Under the pieces are notes generated by a model. That model was not told the origin of the DNA. It saw only the letters and a program-made list of their open reading frames with translations, and searched no databases. Shown piece by piece: positions 6,663 through 13,718 of a DNA stretch of 14,513 nt. Source of the stretch: Sulfurovum sp. (GTDB lineage Bacteria > Campylobacterota > Campylobacteria > Campylobacterales > Sulfurovaceae); the NCBI GenBank assembly GCA_015661795.1, contig DQVJ01000053.1, positions 1 to 14,513 on the forward strand, in the 5' to 3' direction. Position 1 is the stretch's first letter, and every line of letters starts with the position of its first letter. A program made the translations under genes and the position numbers.

Positions 6663-6788
6663 TTATTTTTTAGTATCTATAAGATAATGAAACTCTTTAG
6701 AATTTTGGTATTTTACAACGATATTGGCAGTTGCAGAATGTTTACCTTCTTTTTTAATGACTTTTTGTAGTAATTTACTTATTTTCAT
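6663..6788 (-). CDS. 41-residue basic small protein, unknown function
   Basis: An unrecognised 41-codon gene on the minus strand, ATG at 6788 to stop TAA at 6663. The product begins MKISKLLQKVIKKEGKHSAT and ends YLIDTKK; it holds ten lysines, no cysteine, no membrane segment, no signal peptide and no double-glycine leader, so it is probably a soluble basic cytoplasmic protein. The call rests on context: AAAGGAG stands exactly five bases before the ATG, and further upstream is a promoter with the same paired GTWAY boxes and spacing as the porin, permease and response regulator genes. It is divergent from the porin gene and convergent with ybaB. By its box it should be made under phosphate limitation, perhaps as a small regulator or protein partner; that is inference. 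Confidence 0.62.
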   Translation of the reverse strand: MKISKLLQKVIKKEGKHSATANIVVKYQNSKEFHYLIDTKK

Positions 6789-6793
6789 TTTTT

Positions 6794-6800
6794 CTCCTTT
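6794..6800 (-). promoter_or_regulatory. Ribosome binding site of the 41-residue gene
   Basis: Minus-strand AAAGGAG, five bases before the ATG at 6788: the same sequence and spacing as for the nfu-like gene, and among the best ribosome binding sites in the window. Confidence 0.7.
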
Positions 6801-6829
6801 TTTATTTTATCTCATCATGAGATGGTGAC

Positions 6830-6861
6830 ATACTATGATGATTGGATTACAAAATAGTAAC
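6830..6861 (-). promoter_or_regulatory. Pho-box-like promoter of the 41-residue gene
   Basis: Read on the minus strand: GTTAC (6861-6857), six bases, GTAAT (6850-6846), ten bases, TAGTAT (6835-6830) as -10 box. Geometry is identical to the boxes at 6905, 12072 and 13682. Transcription would begin near 6823, leaving a leader of about 35 bases with a ribosome binding site in place. Confidence 0.55.
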
Positions 6862-6904
6862 AAGAAATAGTTTTATACTAAGTGCTTCTAAGGTATCATG
6901 TTTT

Positions 6905-6936
6905 GTAACCATTTTGTAACCATTTTTTTCTATACT
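6905..6936 (+). promoter_or_regulatory. Pho-box-like promoter of the porin gene
   Basis: GTAAC (6905-6909), six bases, GTAAC (6916-6920), ten bases, TATACT (6931-6936). The repeat unit TTTTGTAACCA occurs twice in direct succession with an 11-base period, the spacing expected for side-by-side binding of an OmpR-family regulator in place of a -35 box. The 12 bases TTCTATACTTCC around the -10 are identical to those of the permease promoter. AAGGAAG at 6955-6961 is the porin ribosome binding site. Confidence 0.7.
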
Positions 6937-6968
6937 TCCGCAATCAATTAAAACAAGGAAGATAAAAA

Positions 6969-8321
6969 ATGAAAAAAATCTTACTCTCAGCTGCAGTTAT
7001 CGCTATGGTTACAACAGCAAATGCAAAAACAGATCTAGAAGTGCTAAAGGGACAATTGGAAACTATGTCTAAAAAGATTGATGCACTTGAGGCAGAAAAA
7101 TCATCTAAAAGTGTAGCAAGCAGTACGGCATCTACAGGAAATGGTATCACGCTTATTAACCAAGAATCACCAGATTTCCTTTTGGGTAAAGAAACACATA
7201 TAAATATGAAATTTGTTCCAGAAGATGCTTCAGATATGTGGTTCAAGGCAGGAGTACGGATACAAGGGACATTGGAATCATTTAAAGAAGGAGATGATGC
7301 AAGAATTCAAGATGCATACCTTAGGCGTGTAAGACTTGAAGTAGCTGCAGGTTTTGGTAAGCATACCTCTTTTGTGATGGATGTCCGTAATGACAAGTCT
7401 AACTATGGTATTGAAAATACAGAAGGTAATTTCAATGTTGGGGATGCTTATTTAAAAATCAAAAAACCTTTTGACACTTCTTTGGTAAACTTTAAACTTT
7501 ATAGAGCCAAAATAGACATTTCAAGAACAGAAACTGTAAAATCTGCAAGAGTGATTAATTATGATAGACCATATATTGCTGATTATGCGGCACAATTCAT
7601 CTCTTTTAACCGGCGTGGAGCCAACGTACAGATGTATGGTGATTGGAATAAAAAGATTCATTACCAAGTAGCTGTGGGTTCTGCTTCAAGTCCAGATAAA
7701 GCATTGGATGCAGCTGGAGTAAAAGGTTCAAAGGTGAATGCAAACCTTGAAAAACAAAGTTTCTTTTATGGAGGGAAAGTAGTCTTTTCTCCATTTGATG
7801 GATGGGAGGAGACGCTTAAAACTGAAACCTATATGGGTGTAGGAAAACATTTTTCTGTAGGTGTGGCTTATTGGTCAATCCCTGAATTAAAAGGAACTGT
7901 AAGTACAGATAGCCCAACAAATGCTACCTTTGATTTAAATCGTAACCTCTTAAATGTAGAAGCATCTATGCATTATGGTGGGCTTTTCTTACAGGGGGAA
8001 TACTTTAAATTTGATGATGTAGTCAAAGATTGGAAGGTTACTGGTCCTGTGGAAACAGGTACATCAGACGGATGGTATGTGACAGGAGAGTATGTTTTCC
8101 CCGAACTTGGTTATGTTGCTCCATATTTCCGTTATGAATCTTGGGACAGACTGAATGATACAGACGGCTATAATGTTACGTCAAAAACTGTAGGGGTAAA
8201 CTGGTATCTTCGTGGGAATACAACCAAGGTTGGTATTTTGTACCAACAAGATGAGTATGGTGTGAACACGGGTAATAGAACAGACGATATCTTTAGAGTT
8301 ACTTCTCAGTGGTTCTTCTAG
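6969..8321 (+). CDS. OprO/OprP-type (phosphate-selective) outer membrane porin
   Basis: Outer membrane channel of the Porin_O_P type, 450 residues. A signal peptide MKKILLSAAVIAMVTTANA (1-19) is followed by a short coiled coil (about 22-45, DLEVLKGQLETMSKKIDALE), which in this family trimerises in the periplasm, a low-complexity Ser/Ala/Thr linker, and a beta-barrel with alternating strands (FKAGVRIQGTLESF, DAYLRRVRLEVAAGFGKHTS, GWYVTGEYVFPE) ending in QWFF, the terminal aromatic needed for barrel insertion. The start is fixed by AAGGAAG seven bases upstream. It has its own promoter and terminator. Family members carry phosphate or polyphosphate; the Pho-box-like promoter and the nearby permease support phosphate here, but the substrate cannot be read from sequence alone. 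Confidence 0.88.
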   Translation: MKKILLSAAVIAMVTTANAKTDLEVLKGQLETMSKKIDALEAEKSSKSVASSTASTGNGITLINQESPDFLLGKETHINMKFVPEDASDMWFKAGVRIQGTLESFKEGDDARIQDAYLRRVRLEVAAGFGKHTSFVMDVRNDKSNYGIENTEGNFNVGDAYLKIKKPFDTSLVNFKLYRAKIDISRTETVKSARVINYDRPYIADYAAQFISFNRRGANVQMYGDWNKKIHYQVAVGSASSPDKALDAAGVKGSKVNANLEKQSFFYGGKVVFSPFDGWEETLKTETYMGVGKHFSVGVAYWSIPELKGTVSTDSPTNATFDLNRNLLNVEASMHYGGLFLQGEYFKFDDVVKDWKVTGPVETGTSDGWYVTGEYVFPELGYVAPYFRYESWDRLNDTDGYNVTSKTVGVNWYLRGNTTKVGILYQQDEYGVNTGNRTDDIFRVTSQWFF

Positions 8322-8323
8322 TA

Positions 8324-8346
8324 AGTTTGCCCATTTAGGGCAAACT
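8324..8346 (+). terminator. Intrinsic terminator after the porin gene
   Basis: AGTTTGCCC (8324-8332), loop ATTTA, GGGCAAACT (8338-8346): nine perfect pairs, two bases after the porin stop, followed by a T-rich stretch. It should insulate the exporter operon from the porin promoter. Confidence 0.8.
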
Positions 8347-8377
8347 ATTTGTATATTTATTTTTACATAAAAATATG

Positions 8378-8406
8378 TTGATAGGTTTACAAAACTATGT
8401 TATAAT
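8378..8406 (+). promoter_or_regulatory. Promoter of the exporter operon
   Basis: TTGATA (8378-8383), exactly 17 bases, TATAAT (8401-8406). Transcription would begin near 8413, about 60 bases before the first ATG. There is no GTWAY pair, so this operon seems to be outside the Pho-type regulation of its neighbours. Confidence 0.65.
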
Positions 8407-8473
8407 TTTCCCAAAATAAATGTATACAATAGAAAGTGATTCAAGTTTTTGTATACTTTTCTTATGGAAATAA

Positions 8474-9442
8474 ATGACAAGTGAAACGAAAATTAGTATT
8501 TCTGCACTTGTTGTACGAAATCTAAATGACATTATTAGCGGAGATAAGAAAAATATTTTTTATCTTATGTATTATTCTGTATTGGAAGCCTTTTTACTGA
8601 TGGTGAGTCCTTTGGCTTCAGCTGTGATTATTAACTCCGTATTGGCACATGCCACACTTTCCATTACCGTACTCAGTTTTATTGTGGTTACTATTTTTAT
8701 TGGTATTACAATATTACAAATCCTAAAACAATATATTGTTGAGAAATTTGAACAAAAAATATTTGTACAACAGGCTATTAAAATGGCTGAATCTTCTGTT
8801 GATATAAAAGGGCATGTTGTGGATCAAAGTCTTGATAAACATATGAACTATTTTTTTGATGTGATTTCTATTCAAAAACTTTTCCCTATATTGGTTTTAA
8901 ATGGTTCAGGACTTGCCGTCAAGCTCGTAGTCAGCTTACTTCTTTTGCTTATATTTGATATGAACTTATTTTTCTTAGGAATCTTTTTTATTATTATCTT
9001 TCTTGTCATTATACTTTTTCTGGGGAAGAATGGTATGCTGTTTGCAATAGAGCGTTCTAATGCAAAGCATGATGCCATCTATTTTTTGCAAAATATTCCT
9101 GAGTACCAAGAAGAAGCTAAAAATATTTTTCAACAGTTAGATCATTTATTGGTACGGTTTGTGAAGGCACGAACAAAAATGTTTACGGTTATTATTAGGC
9201 AGTTATCCCTCACCTTCTTTATGGAAGGACTTATATTGAGTTCTTTTTTTATTTTAGGGGGATATTTGGTTTTTGAAGGCAAGATGCCCATTGGTGAATT
9301 TGTTGCTTCTGAAATCATTATTATTGCTGTCACTTACTCATTGCGAGATTTTATGCAGCAGATAGATTATATTTATGATATGGTTGAAGGTTTTTATAAA
9401 ATAGACAAACTTTCAAAAAAACTGGAAAGCTCTAATGTATAA
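8474..9442 (+). CDS. ABC exporter transmembrane-domain protein without ATPase domain
   Basis: Inner membrane protein of 322 residues resembling the membrane half of type I (exporter-class) ABC transporters. Six hydrophobic segments lie at about 28-53, 61-84, 138-161, 164-184, 245-267 and 275-295, the standard exporter layout. RFF-like NYFFDVISIQKLFPILVLNG (125-144) and MPIGEFVASEIIII (271-284) match what I remember of ABC proteins that occur next to adaptors of the same type as the following gene. Those proteins continue with a nucleotide-binding domain; this one stops at residue 322, in the linker, and has no Walker A, ABC signature or Walker B. The stop overlaps the adaptor start by eight bases (ATGTATAA), so this is not a frameshift inside a longer gene. 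Ribosome binding is weak (GGAAA). Confidence 0.82.
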   Translation: MTSETKISISALVVRNLNDIISGDKKNIFYLMYYSVLEAFLLMVSPLASAVIINSVLAHATLSITVLSFIVVTIFIGITILQILKQYIVEKFEQKIFVQQAIKMAESSVDIKGHVVDQSLDKHMNYFFDVISIQKLFPILVLNGSGLAVKLVVSLLLLLIFDMNLFFLGIFFIIIFLVIILFLGKNGMLFAIERSNAKHDAIYFLQNIPEYQEEAKNIFQQLDHLLVRFVKARTKMFTVIIRQLSLTFFMEGLILSSFFILGGYLVFEGKMPIGEFVASEIIIIAVTYSLRDFMQQIDYIYDMVEGFYKIDKLSKKLESSNV

Positions 9443-10709
9443 ATATAATGTGTTAAAACGTGTAGAGCCAGGTTCATTTGTTGGCCGCTATATACTGATT
9501 ACAATAGCGATTTTTATTGTGATTATGGCATTATTGTGGTTGCCTTGGCAACAAACAGTTAAGGGGGTAGGTACGGTGACTGCCCTGAACCCTGATGAGC
9601 GTAATTATAAAATTGTTTCAACGATTGATGGTTTTATAGAATCCGTTGATGTGAAAGAAAATCAGTATGTTCAAAAAGGTGATAAACTATTTAGTATGAA
9701 AGATCTGGATGCTTCTTATCAGGAAAAACTTTCACGTATTGTGCAGGAGTATCGTAATACTTTACACAATGCTAAAGAGCGCTATAAGAATCTCGAAGAT
9801 AATTTTAAACAACAGAAAAAAAGTATGGAGATGGGTATAGAAGTGTATGACACTAAACTCATACAGTTACAAAATAAAGTCAAAGCATTAAATCAGCAGC
9901 AAAAGGCATTACGTAATCAGTCTGCAATTGAAAAAATTAATTATAAGAGAGCAAAGAGGCTTTTTAAGGATGGTATTGAGTCTAAGCGTGGTTTAGAACT
10001 CAAAAAATTTCATACATTAAAAACAGAAGCAGCAGCAGAAAAAATTACAGTAGATCTAGAAAATATGTATAATGAGCTAAATATCACACAAAAAGAAAAA
10101 ATGCGTTTTATGAATGAATCAGAACTTAAATTAAATGATATTCAAAATAAAAAATTAAGTACCCAAAGTTCTATCAATACATTGCAGCAAGAAATTGACA
10201 AAAGTTCAGTGATCCTTTCACGATACTTGAGTAAGGAAATAGTAGCAAAAAGTGATGGTCACATTATGCGGATCTATCAAGCAGAGCAAAATATATTATT
10301 GAAAAAAGGTGAAGAAGTGATGTACTTTTCACCAAAAGTGACTGAACGAGCTATTCTCTTAAAAGTACCTATTTTTAATATGCCACTGATCAAAAAAGGG
10401 CTAAAGGTACGTATCATTTTTTATGGATGGCCTGCCTTAAACATCTCAGGGTGGCCACATATTTCACATGGTACATATGGAGGTACAATCAAAAGCATAG
10501 AACGTGCCTCACATGAAAAAGGGGTTTATTATGCTTTGGTTGTGGAAGACCCAGAAGATGACCCATGGCCAGACTCAGAACATTTAAGGATAGGAACAGA
10601 AGCAACACTGTGGATACGCCTTAAGACTGTTCATATATGGTACGAATTATGGAGACTACTTGCCGCACAGCCTCCTAAAATGGTGAATATACAAGAGAAT
10701 GTACAGTGA
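9435..10709 (+). CDS. HlyD-family membrane fusion (adaptor) protein
   Basis: Periplasmic adaptor linking an inner membrane exporter to an outer membrane channel; 424 residues. One membrane anchor at about 18-37 (YILITIAIFIVIMALLWLPW) leads into WQQTVKGVGTVTALNPDERN, then a lipoyl-like half (IESVDVKENQYVQKGDKLF, 62-80), a long lysine-, glutamine- and glutamate-rich coiled coil (about 85-275), the second lipoyl half with KSDGHIMRI, and a beta-barrel region ending in DPEDDPWPDSEHLRIGTEAT and WYELWRLLAAQPP. These last motifs belong to a distinct adaptor subfamily I remember beside ABC exporters. Its start overlaps the membrane protein gene by eight bases and its stop overlaps the channel gene by four, so the three genes are translated as a unit. 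Confidence 0.9.
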   Translation: MYKYNVLKRVEPGSFVGRYILITIAIFIVIMALLWLPWQQTVKGVGTVTALNPDERNYKIVSTIDGFIESVDVKENQYVQKGDKLFSMKDLDASYQEKLSRIVQEYRNTLHNAKERYKNLEDNFKQQKKSMEMGIEVYDTKLIQLQNKVKALNQQQKALRNQSAIEKINYKRAKRLFKDGIESKRGLELKKFHTLKTEAAAEKITVDLENMYNELNITQKEKMRFMNESELKLNDIQNKKLSTQSSINTLQQEIDKSSVILSRYLSKEIVAKSDGHIMRIYQAEQNILLKKGEEVMYFSPKVTERAILLKVPIFNMPLIKKGLKVRIIFYGWPALNISGWPHISHGTYGGTIKSIERASHEKGVYYALVVEDPEDDPWPDSEHLRIGTEATLWIRLKTVHIWYELWRLLAAQPPKMVNIQENVQ

Positions 10710-12043
10710 AAGTAGTAAGTCTTTTTTTTGTATGCCTGTTTTTTCTTGAAGGGAAAGAGGTATTTTTACCTCAGCATATCCATCAATATCTAAATAAAAA
10801 AAATCCTTTTTATTATCAAGCAATAGGGGAACAGTATATAGCTAAAGGACGAGAACTGTTTTCTGAAGGTTCATTAGATACGCAATTGAATGCCTCATAT
10901 GATAATAAAAACTATCCAACAACATCAGGAACCTATGAAGAAGTAGAATTATTGAAACCTATAGAAAATGGGATAGAATTTTCCGTAGGGTATCGTAAAG
11001 CTGAGGGATTACAAGAATTTAATAATATTCAAACGGGACAAAATGGAGAAATAATATCAAGTATCAAAGTGCCATTGTTATCCGTTTTATATGATATTAG
11101 TAAAAATAAAGTAGATATACAGTCGGCAAGACTAGGGACAGTACAGTCTGAATATCAAAGTAAATATAACCTTTTAAAACTTTATTTCAATATTACAAAA
11201 ATATATTATCAAGTATTGTTACAAAATCAGTTAAAAGATACACAAAAAAGGTTGCTACATAAAGCAAAAAAAACACATTCGTTTATCGCTAAACAGGTTC
11301 AAGCAGGACAACTTCCCTCTGTCGCAGATATAGAGATACGGCAGCTTATTTTAGGTCGGGAACAACAGTATATTTATGAAAAAAATAATTTTAATATGGT
11401 GCAAAATATTTTTTTACAATACTTAGGCGTTGAAAAAAAAGATTTTAGTAAAATGTATAAGTTGCCTATGTTAGGCATGAAAAAAAATATGTTACTGGAT
11501 ATGAATGAAGCAATTAGGTTGGCCATAGAAAACAGACCTGACTTAAAAGTCATCGATGTTGAATTAGAAAAACTTGCCCTTAAAAAAGAATATAACAATT
11601 TAGAACAATACCCTAAATTTGACATGAAGTTTTCAGGTGTTTATGATCCTATCAATAAGGAAGGGTATAAGGTCTCTCTTAATTTTAATTTTCCTCTTGA
11701 ACGCAGAAAATATAGTGGTATGGATGAGGTACTACAGAAAAAAAATCTCATGATTCAAAATCAAAAGCTGAAATCTATAAGAGAACTTGAAACAAGTATC
11801 TTAAATATATATCAGAAAATAAAAACTAAAAAAATGACGATCAAGCTTTTAAAAAAAGAATTATTGCTTGTGAAAAAGCTTGAGTCAGTTGAAATAAAGA
11901 AGCTTCATGAAGGTATTGGAAATTTAATGTTTTTAAATCAAAGAGAAATAGTCACACTTAAAGTTGAACAGAAATTATTGAAAGAGTATTATGAGTTGGC
12001 AACTTATTTTTTAGAAGTAAACTATTTACTCGGCAAGCATTAA
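10706..12043 (+). CDS. TolC-family outer membrane channel protein
   Basis: Outer membrane efflux channel of the TolC family, 445 residues. A short hydrophobic leader (1-16) is followed by the mature protein. The first repeat holds EGSLDTQLNASYD and IENGIEFSVGYRKAEGL, strands of the outer barrel, then a long helical stretch (about 130-230). The second repeat begins near residue 265 with LDMNEAIRLAIENRPDLKVI, typical of the family, followed by KVSLNFNFPLERRKYSG and long lysine-rich helices to the end. It starts inside the adaptor stop (GTGA overlap) and should dock to that adaptor. Runs of A and AT-rich codons are more marked here than in the ribosomal or murE genes, perhaps a sign of acquisition. 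No terminator is visible after it. Confidence 0.87.
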   Translation: MKVVSLFFVCLFFLEGKEVFLPQHIHQYLNKKNPFYYQAIGEQYIAKGRELFSEGSLDTQLNASYDNKNYPTTSGTYEEVELLKPIENGIEFSVGYRKAEGLQEFNNIQTGQNGEIISSIKVPLLSVLYDISKNKVDIQSARLGTVQSEYQSKYNLLKLYFNITKIYYQVLLQNQLKDTQKRLLHKAKKTHSFIAKQVQAGQLPSVADIEIRQLILGREQQYIYEKNNFNMVQNIFLQYLGVEKKDFSKMYKLPMLGMKKNMLLDMNEAIRLAIENRPDLKVIDVELEKLALKKEYNNLEQYPKFDMKFSGVYDPINKEGYKVSLNFNFPLERRKYSGMDEVLQKKNLMIQNQKLKSIRELETSILNIYQKIKTKKMTIKLLKKELLLVKKLESVEIKKLHEGIGNLMFLNQREIVTLKVEQKLLKEYYELATYFLEVNYLLGKH

Positions 12044-12071
12044 AGTAGTTAAATATATAGAAAAAATTTTG

Positions 12072-12103
12072 GTAACAAAATTGTAATACTTTTCTTCTAT
12101 ACT
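12072..12103 (+). promoter_or_regulatory. Pho-box-like promoter of the phosphate permease gene
   Basis: GTAAC (12072-12076), six bases, GTAAT (12083-12087), ten bases, TATACT (12098-12103), the same geometry as the porin promoter and the identical TTCTATACTTCC around the -10. Transcription would start near 12110; the ribosome binding site AAAGGAAG (12125-12132) and GTG at 12137 follow. Confidence 0.7.
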
Positions 12104-12136
12104 TCCAAATTATTTGGTGATGAGAAAGGAAGAAAA

Positions 12137-13675
12137 GTGAATAACATATTTAAAATAATACTTGGAGCAGCTTTTGCAGTGGCTGTAGCTTTTTATGCAG
12201 ACAGTATTATCAGACAGGATACACATGGTGGGTTTTTAGTTTTAGCAGCTGTTTTTGGTGCCTATATGGCGATGAATATTGGTGCCAATGATGTGGCAAA
12301 TAATGTAGGACCAGCAGTTGGCTCTGGGGCGCTTACAATTGGTATGGCTATCGTGATTGCTTCTGTTTTTGAAGCATCTGGAGCACTTATTGCTGGAGGA
12401 GATGTAGTAGGAACTATCAAAAAAGGTATCATTGATCCTGTTGCTTTTGGGGGAGACCCCATGACATTTGTCTATGCTATGTCTGCAGCACTTTTATCTG
12501 CAGCACTTTGGCTCAATCTTGCTACTTGGCTTAAAGCACCCGTATCAACGACACACTCTATTGTCGGTGGAGTACTGGGTGGGGGGATTGCGGCGGGTGG
12601 CTTTGCTATTGTCTCTTGGGGAACTATGGGTAAGATAGCCGCATCATGGGTTATATCTCCTGTACTTGGTGGTGTCATAGCGGCTATTTTTCTTTATATT
12701 ATAAAATCGCAAATTATTTACAAAGAAGACAAGTTAGAAGCGGCAAAAAAAATAGTACCTTTTTTGGTGGCATTAATGACCGCAGCTTTTGTAACATATC
12801 TTACGGTAAAAGGACTTAAAAAAGTGTGGCCTGTTATTGTTGATATCTTAAGCTTTTTACCGCAAACAAAAAAGCCAGGTATTGAAGTAGCGTTAGTGTT
12901 TGGTATGGTTGGTGCAGTAATTACATATATATTTGTGAAGCCACGTATAGCACAAAAGGTGCTAGGTTTAGACAACAGTAGGAATTCTATCAATATTCTG
13001 TTTACCATACCCCTTATCTTTGCAGCGGCATTACTTTCTTTTGCCCATGGTGCCAATGATGTTGCCAATGCAGTAGGTCCATTGGCGGCAGTGTATGATG
13101 CCTTGACAACACATGGTGTGTCAGTAAAAGCGGCTATTCCTTTATGGGTAATGGTTGTAGGTGGATTGGGTATTGCTATAGGTTTAGCACTTTTTGGACC
13201 AAGACTTATTAAAACAGTAGGTTCTGAAATTACAGAACTCGATCAGATGAGAGCCTTTTCTATCATGATGGCTGCAGCTATTACAGTAGTGATTGCTTCT
13301 CAGTTAGGGTTACCTGTATCCTCTACACATATCGCGGTGGGGGCAATCTTTGGAGTTGGGTTTTTACGTGAATGGTTGGATTCTAAAAATATGGATGAAA
13401 AACATACCAAACTTCAAATTGAATCTGAGATACTGCATAAAATTAAAGAAGAATTAAATACCCTGAAGACAGAAGAGGACTACAAAAGACAAGTAGAACT
13501 TATAGAAGCACAAAAGAGACAGAAGAAAAAAGTAAAGAGTATTAAGCGAAGCTTGAAAGAAAATTATGTGAAACGTGGTATGGTGAAGAAAATTATAGCG
13601 GCATGGATTATTACTGTACCCGCAGCTGCTACACTTTCTGCTATTATTTTTTATGTTATTAAAGGGGTTAACTAA
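12137..13675 (+). CDS. PiT-family inorganic phosphate permease
   Basis: Inner membrane low-affinity phosphate transporter of the PiT (Pho-4) family, 512 residues. It shows the inverted-repeat signature: GANDVANNVGP (49-59) in the N-terminal half and HGANDVANAVGP (304-315) in the C-terminal half, with APVSTTHSIVGG (134-145) and LPVSSTHIAVGAIFG (392-406) as matching second motifs. About a dozen hydrophobic segments span the membrane. A charged, lysine-rich, probably coiled-coil region (about 412-482) precedes the last membrane segment (485-508) and should be cytoplasmic. The GTG start is supported by AAAGGAAG upstream. Transport is by ion symport in the family. The Pho-box-like promoter and the response regulator 43 bases downstream point to control by phosphate. 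Confidence 0.94.
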   Translation: MNNIFKIILGAAFAVAVAFYADSIIRQDTHGGFLVLAAVFGAYMAMNIGANDVANNVGPAVGSGALTIGMAIVIASVFEASGALIAGGDVVGTIKKGIIDPVAFGGDPMTFVYAMSAALLSAALWLNLATWLKAPVSTTHSIVGGVLGGGIAAGGFAIVSWGTMGKIAASWVISPVLGGVIAAIFLYIIKSQIIYKEDKLEAAKKIVPFLVALMTAAFVTYLTVKGLKKVWPVIVDILSFLPQTKKPGIEVALVFGMVGAVITYIFVKPRIAQKVLGLDNSRNSINILFTIPLIFAAALLSFAHGANDVANAVGPLAAVYDALTTHGVSVKAAIPLWVMVVGGLGIAIGLALFGPRLIKTVGSEITELDQMRAFSIMMAAAITVVIASQLGLPVSSTHIAVGAIFGVGFLREWLDSKNMDEKHTKLQIESEILHKIKEELNTLKTEEDYKRQVELIEAQKRQKKKVKSIKRSLKENYVKRGMVKKIIAAWIITVPAAATLSAIIFYVIKGVN

Positions 13676-13681
13676 TTACCT

Positions 13682-13713
13682 GTAATCAAAATGTTATGAA
13701 TTGATATTATGAT
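13682..13713 (+). promoter_or_regulatory. Pho-box-like promoter of the response regulator gene
   Basis: GTAAT (13682-13686), CAAAAT, GTTAT (13693-13697), ten bases, TATGAT (13708-13713): the spacing is identical to the other three boxes. The spacer CAAAAT also fits the NAAAAN spacer I remember for the C. jejuni PhosR box. Transcription would begin at about 13720, next to the ATG at 13719, so the mRNA would be leaderless or nearly so. Confidence 0.55.
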
Positions 13714-13718
13714 AAGGT

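Noticed and set aside
6663..6788. Idea that the 41-residue protein is cargo of the exporter
   Set aside because: No double-glycine leader, no cysteines, no signal sequence; its promoter type links it to phosphate genes and not to the exporter operon.
6846..6879. Forward-strand reading of the ATTAC/GTAAC pair with TATACT at 6874 as a second porin promoter
   Set aside because: The spacing to TATACT is off by two bases from the other boxes, while the minus-strand reading fits exactly; the box is assigned to the small gene.
8422..8456. Two GTATAC palindromes (8422-8427 and 8451-8456) before the exporter operon
   Set aside because: Six-base palindromes in AT-rich DNA, not in phase with a -10 box and without flanking similarity; no support as operators.
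12120..12140. Six-codon frame MRKEEK whose stop overlaps the permease GTG
   Set aside because: It overlaps the permease ribosome binding site and has no ribosome binding site of its own; probably chance.
12262..13068. Three minus-strand frames (66-116 codons) inside the permease gene
   Set aside because: They mirror the Gly/Ala-rich membrane segments of the permease on the other strand; no start signals or family features.
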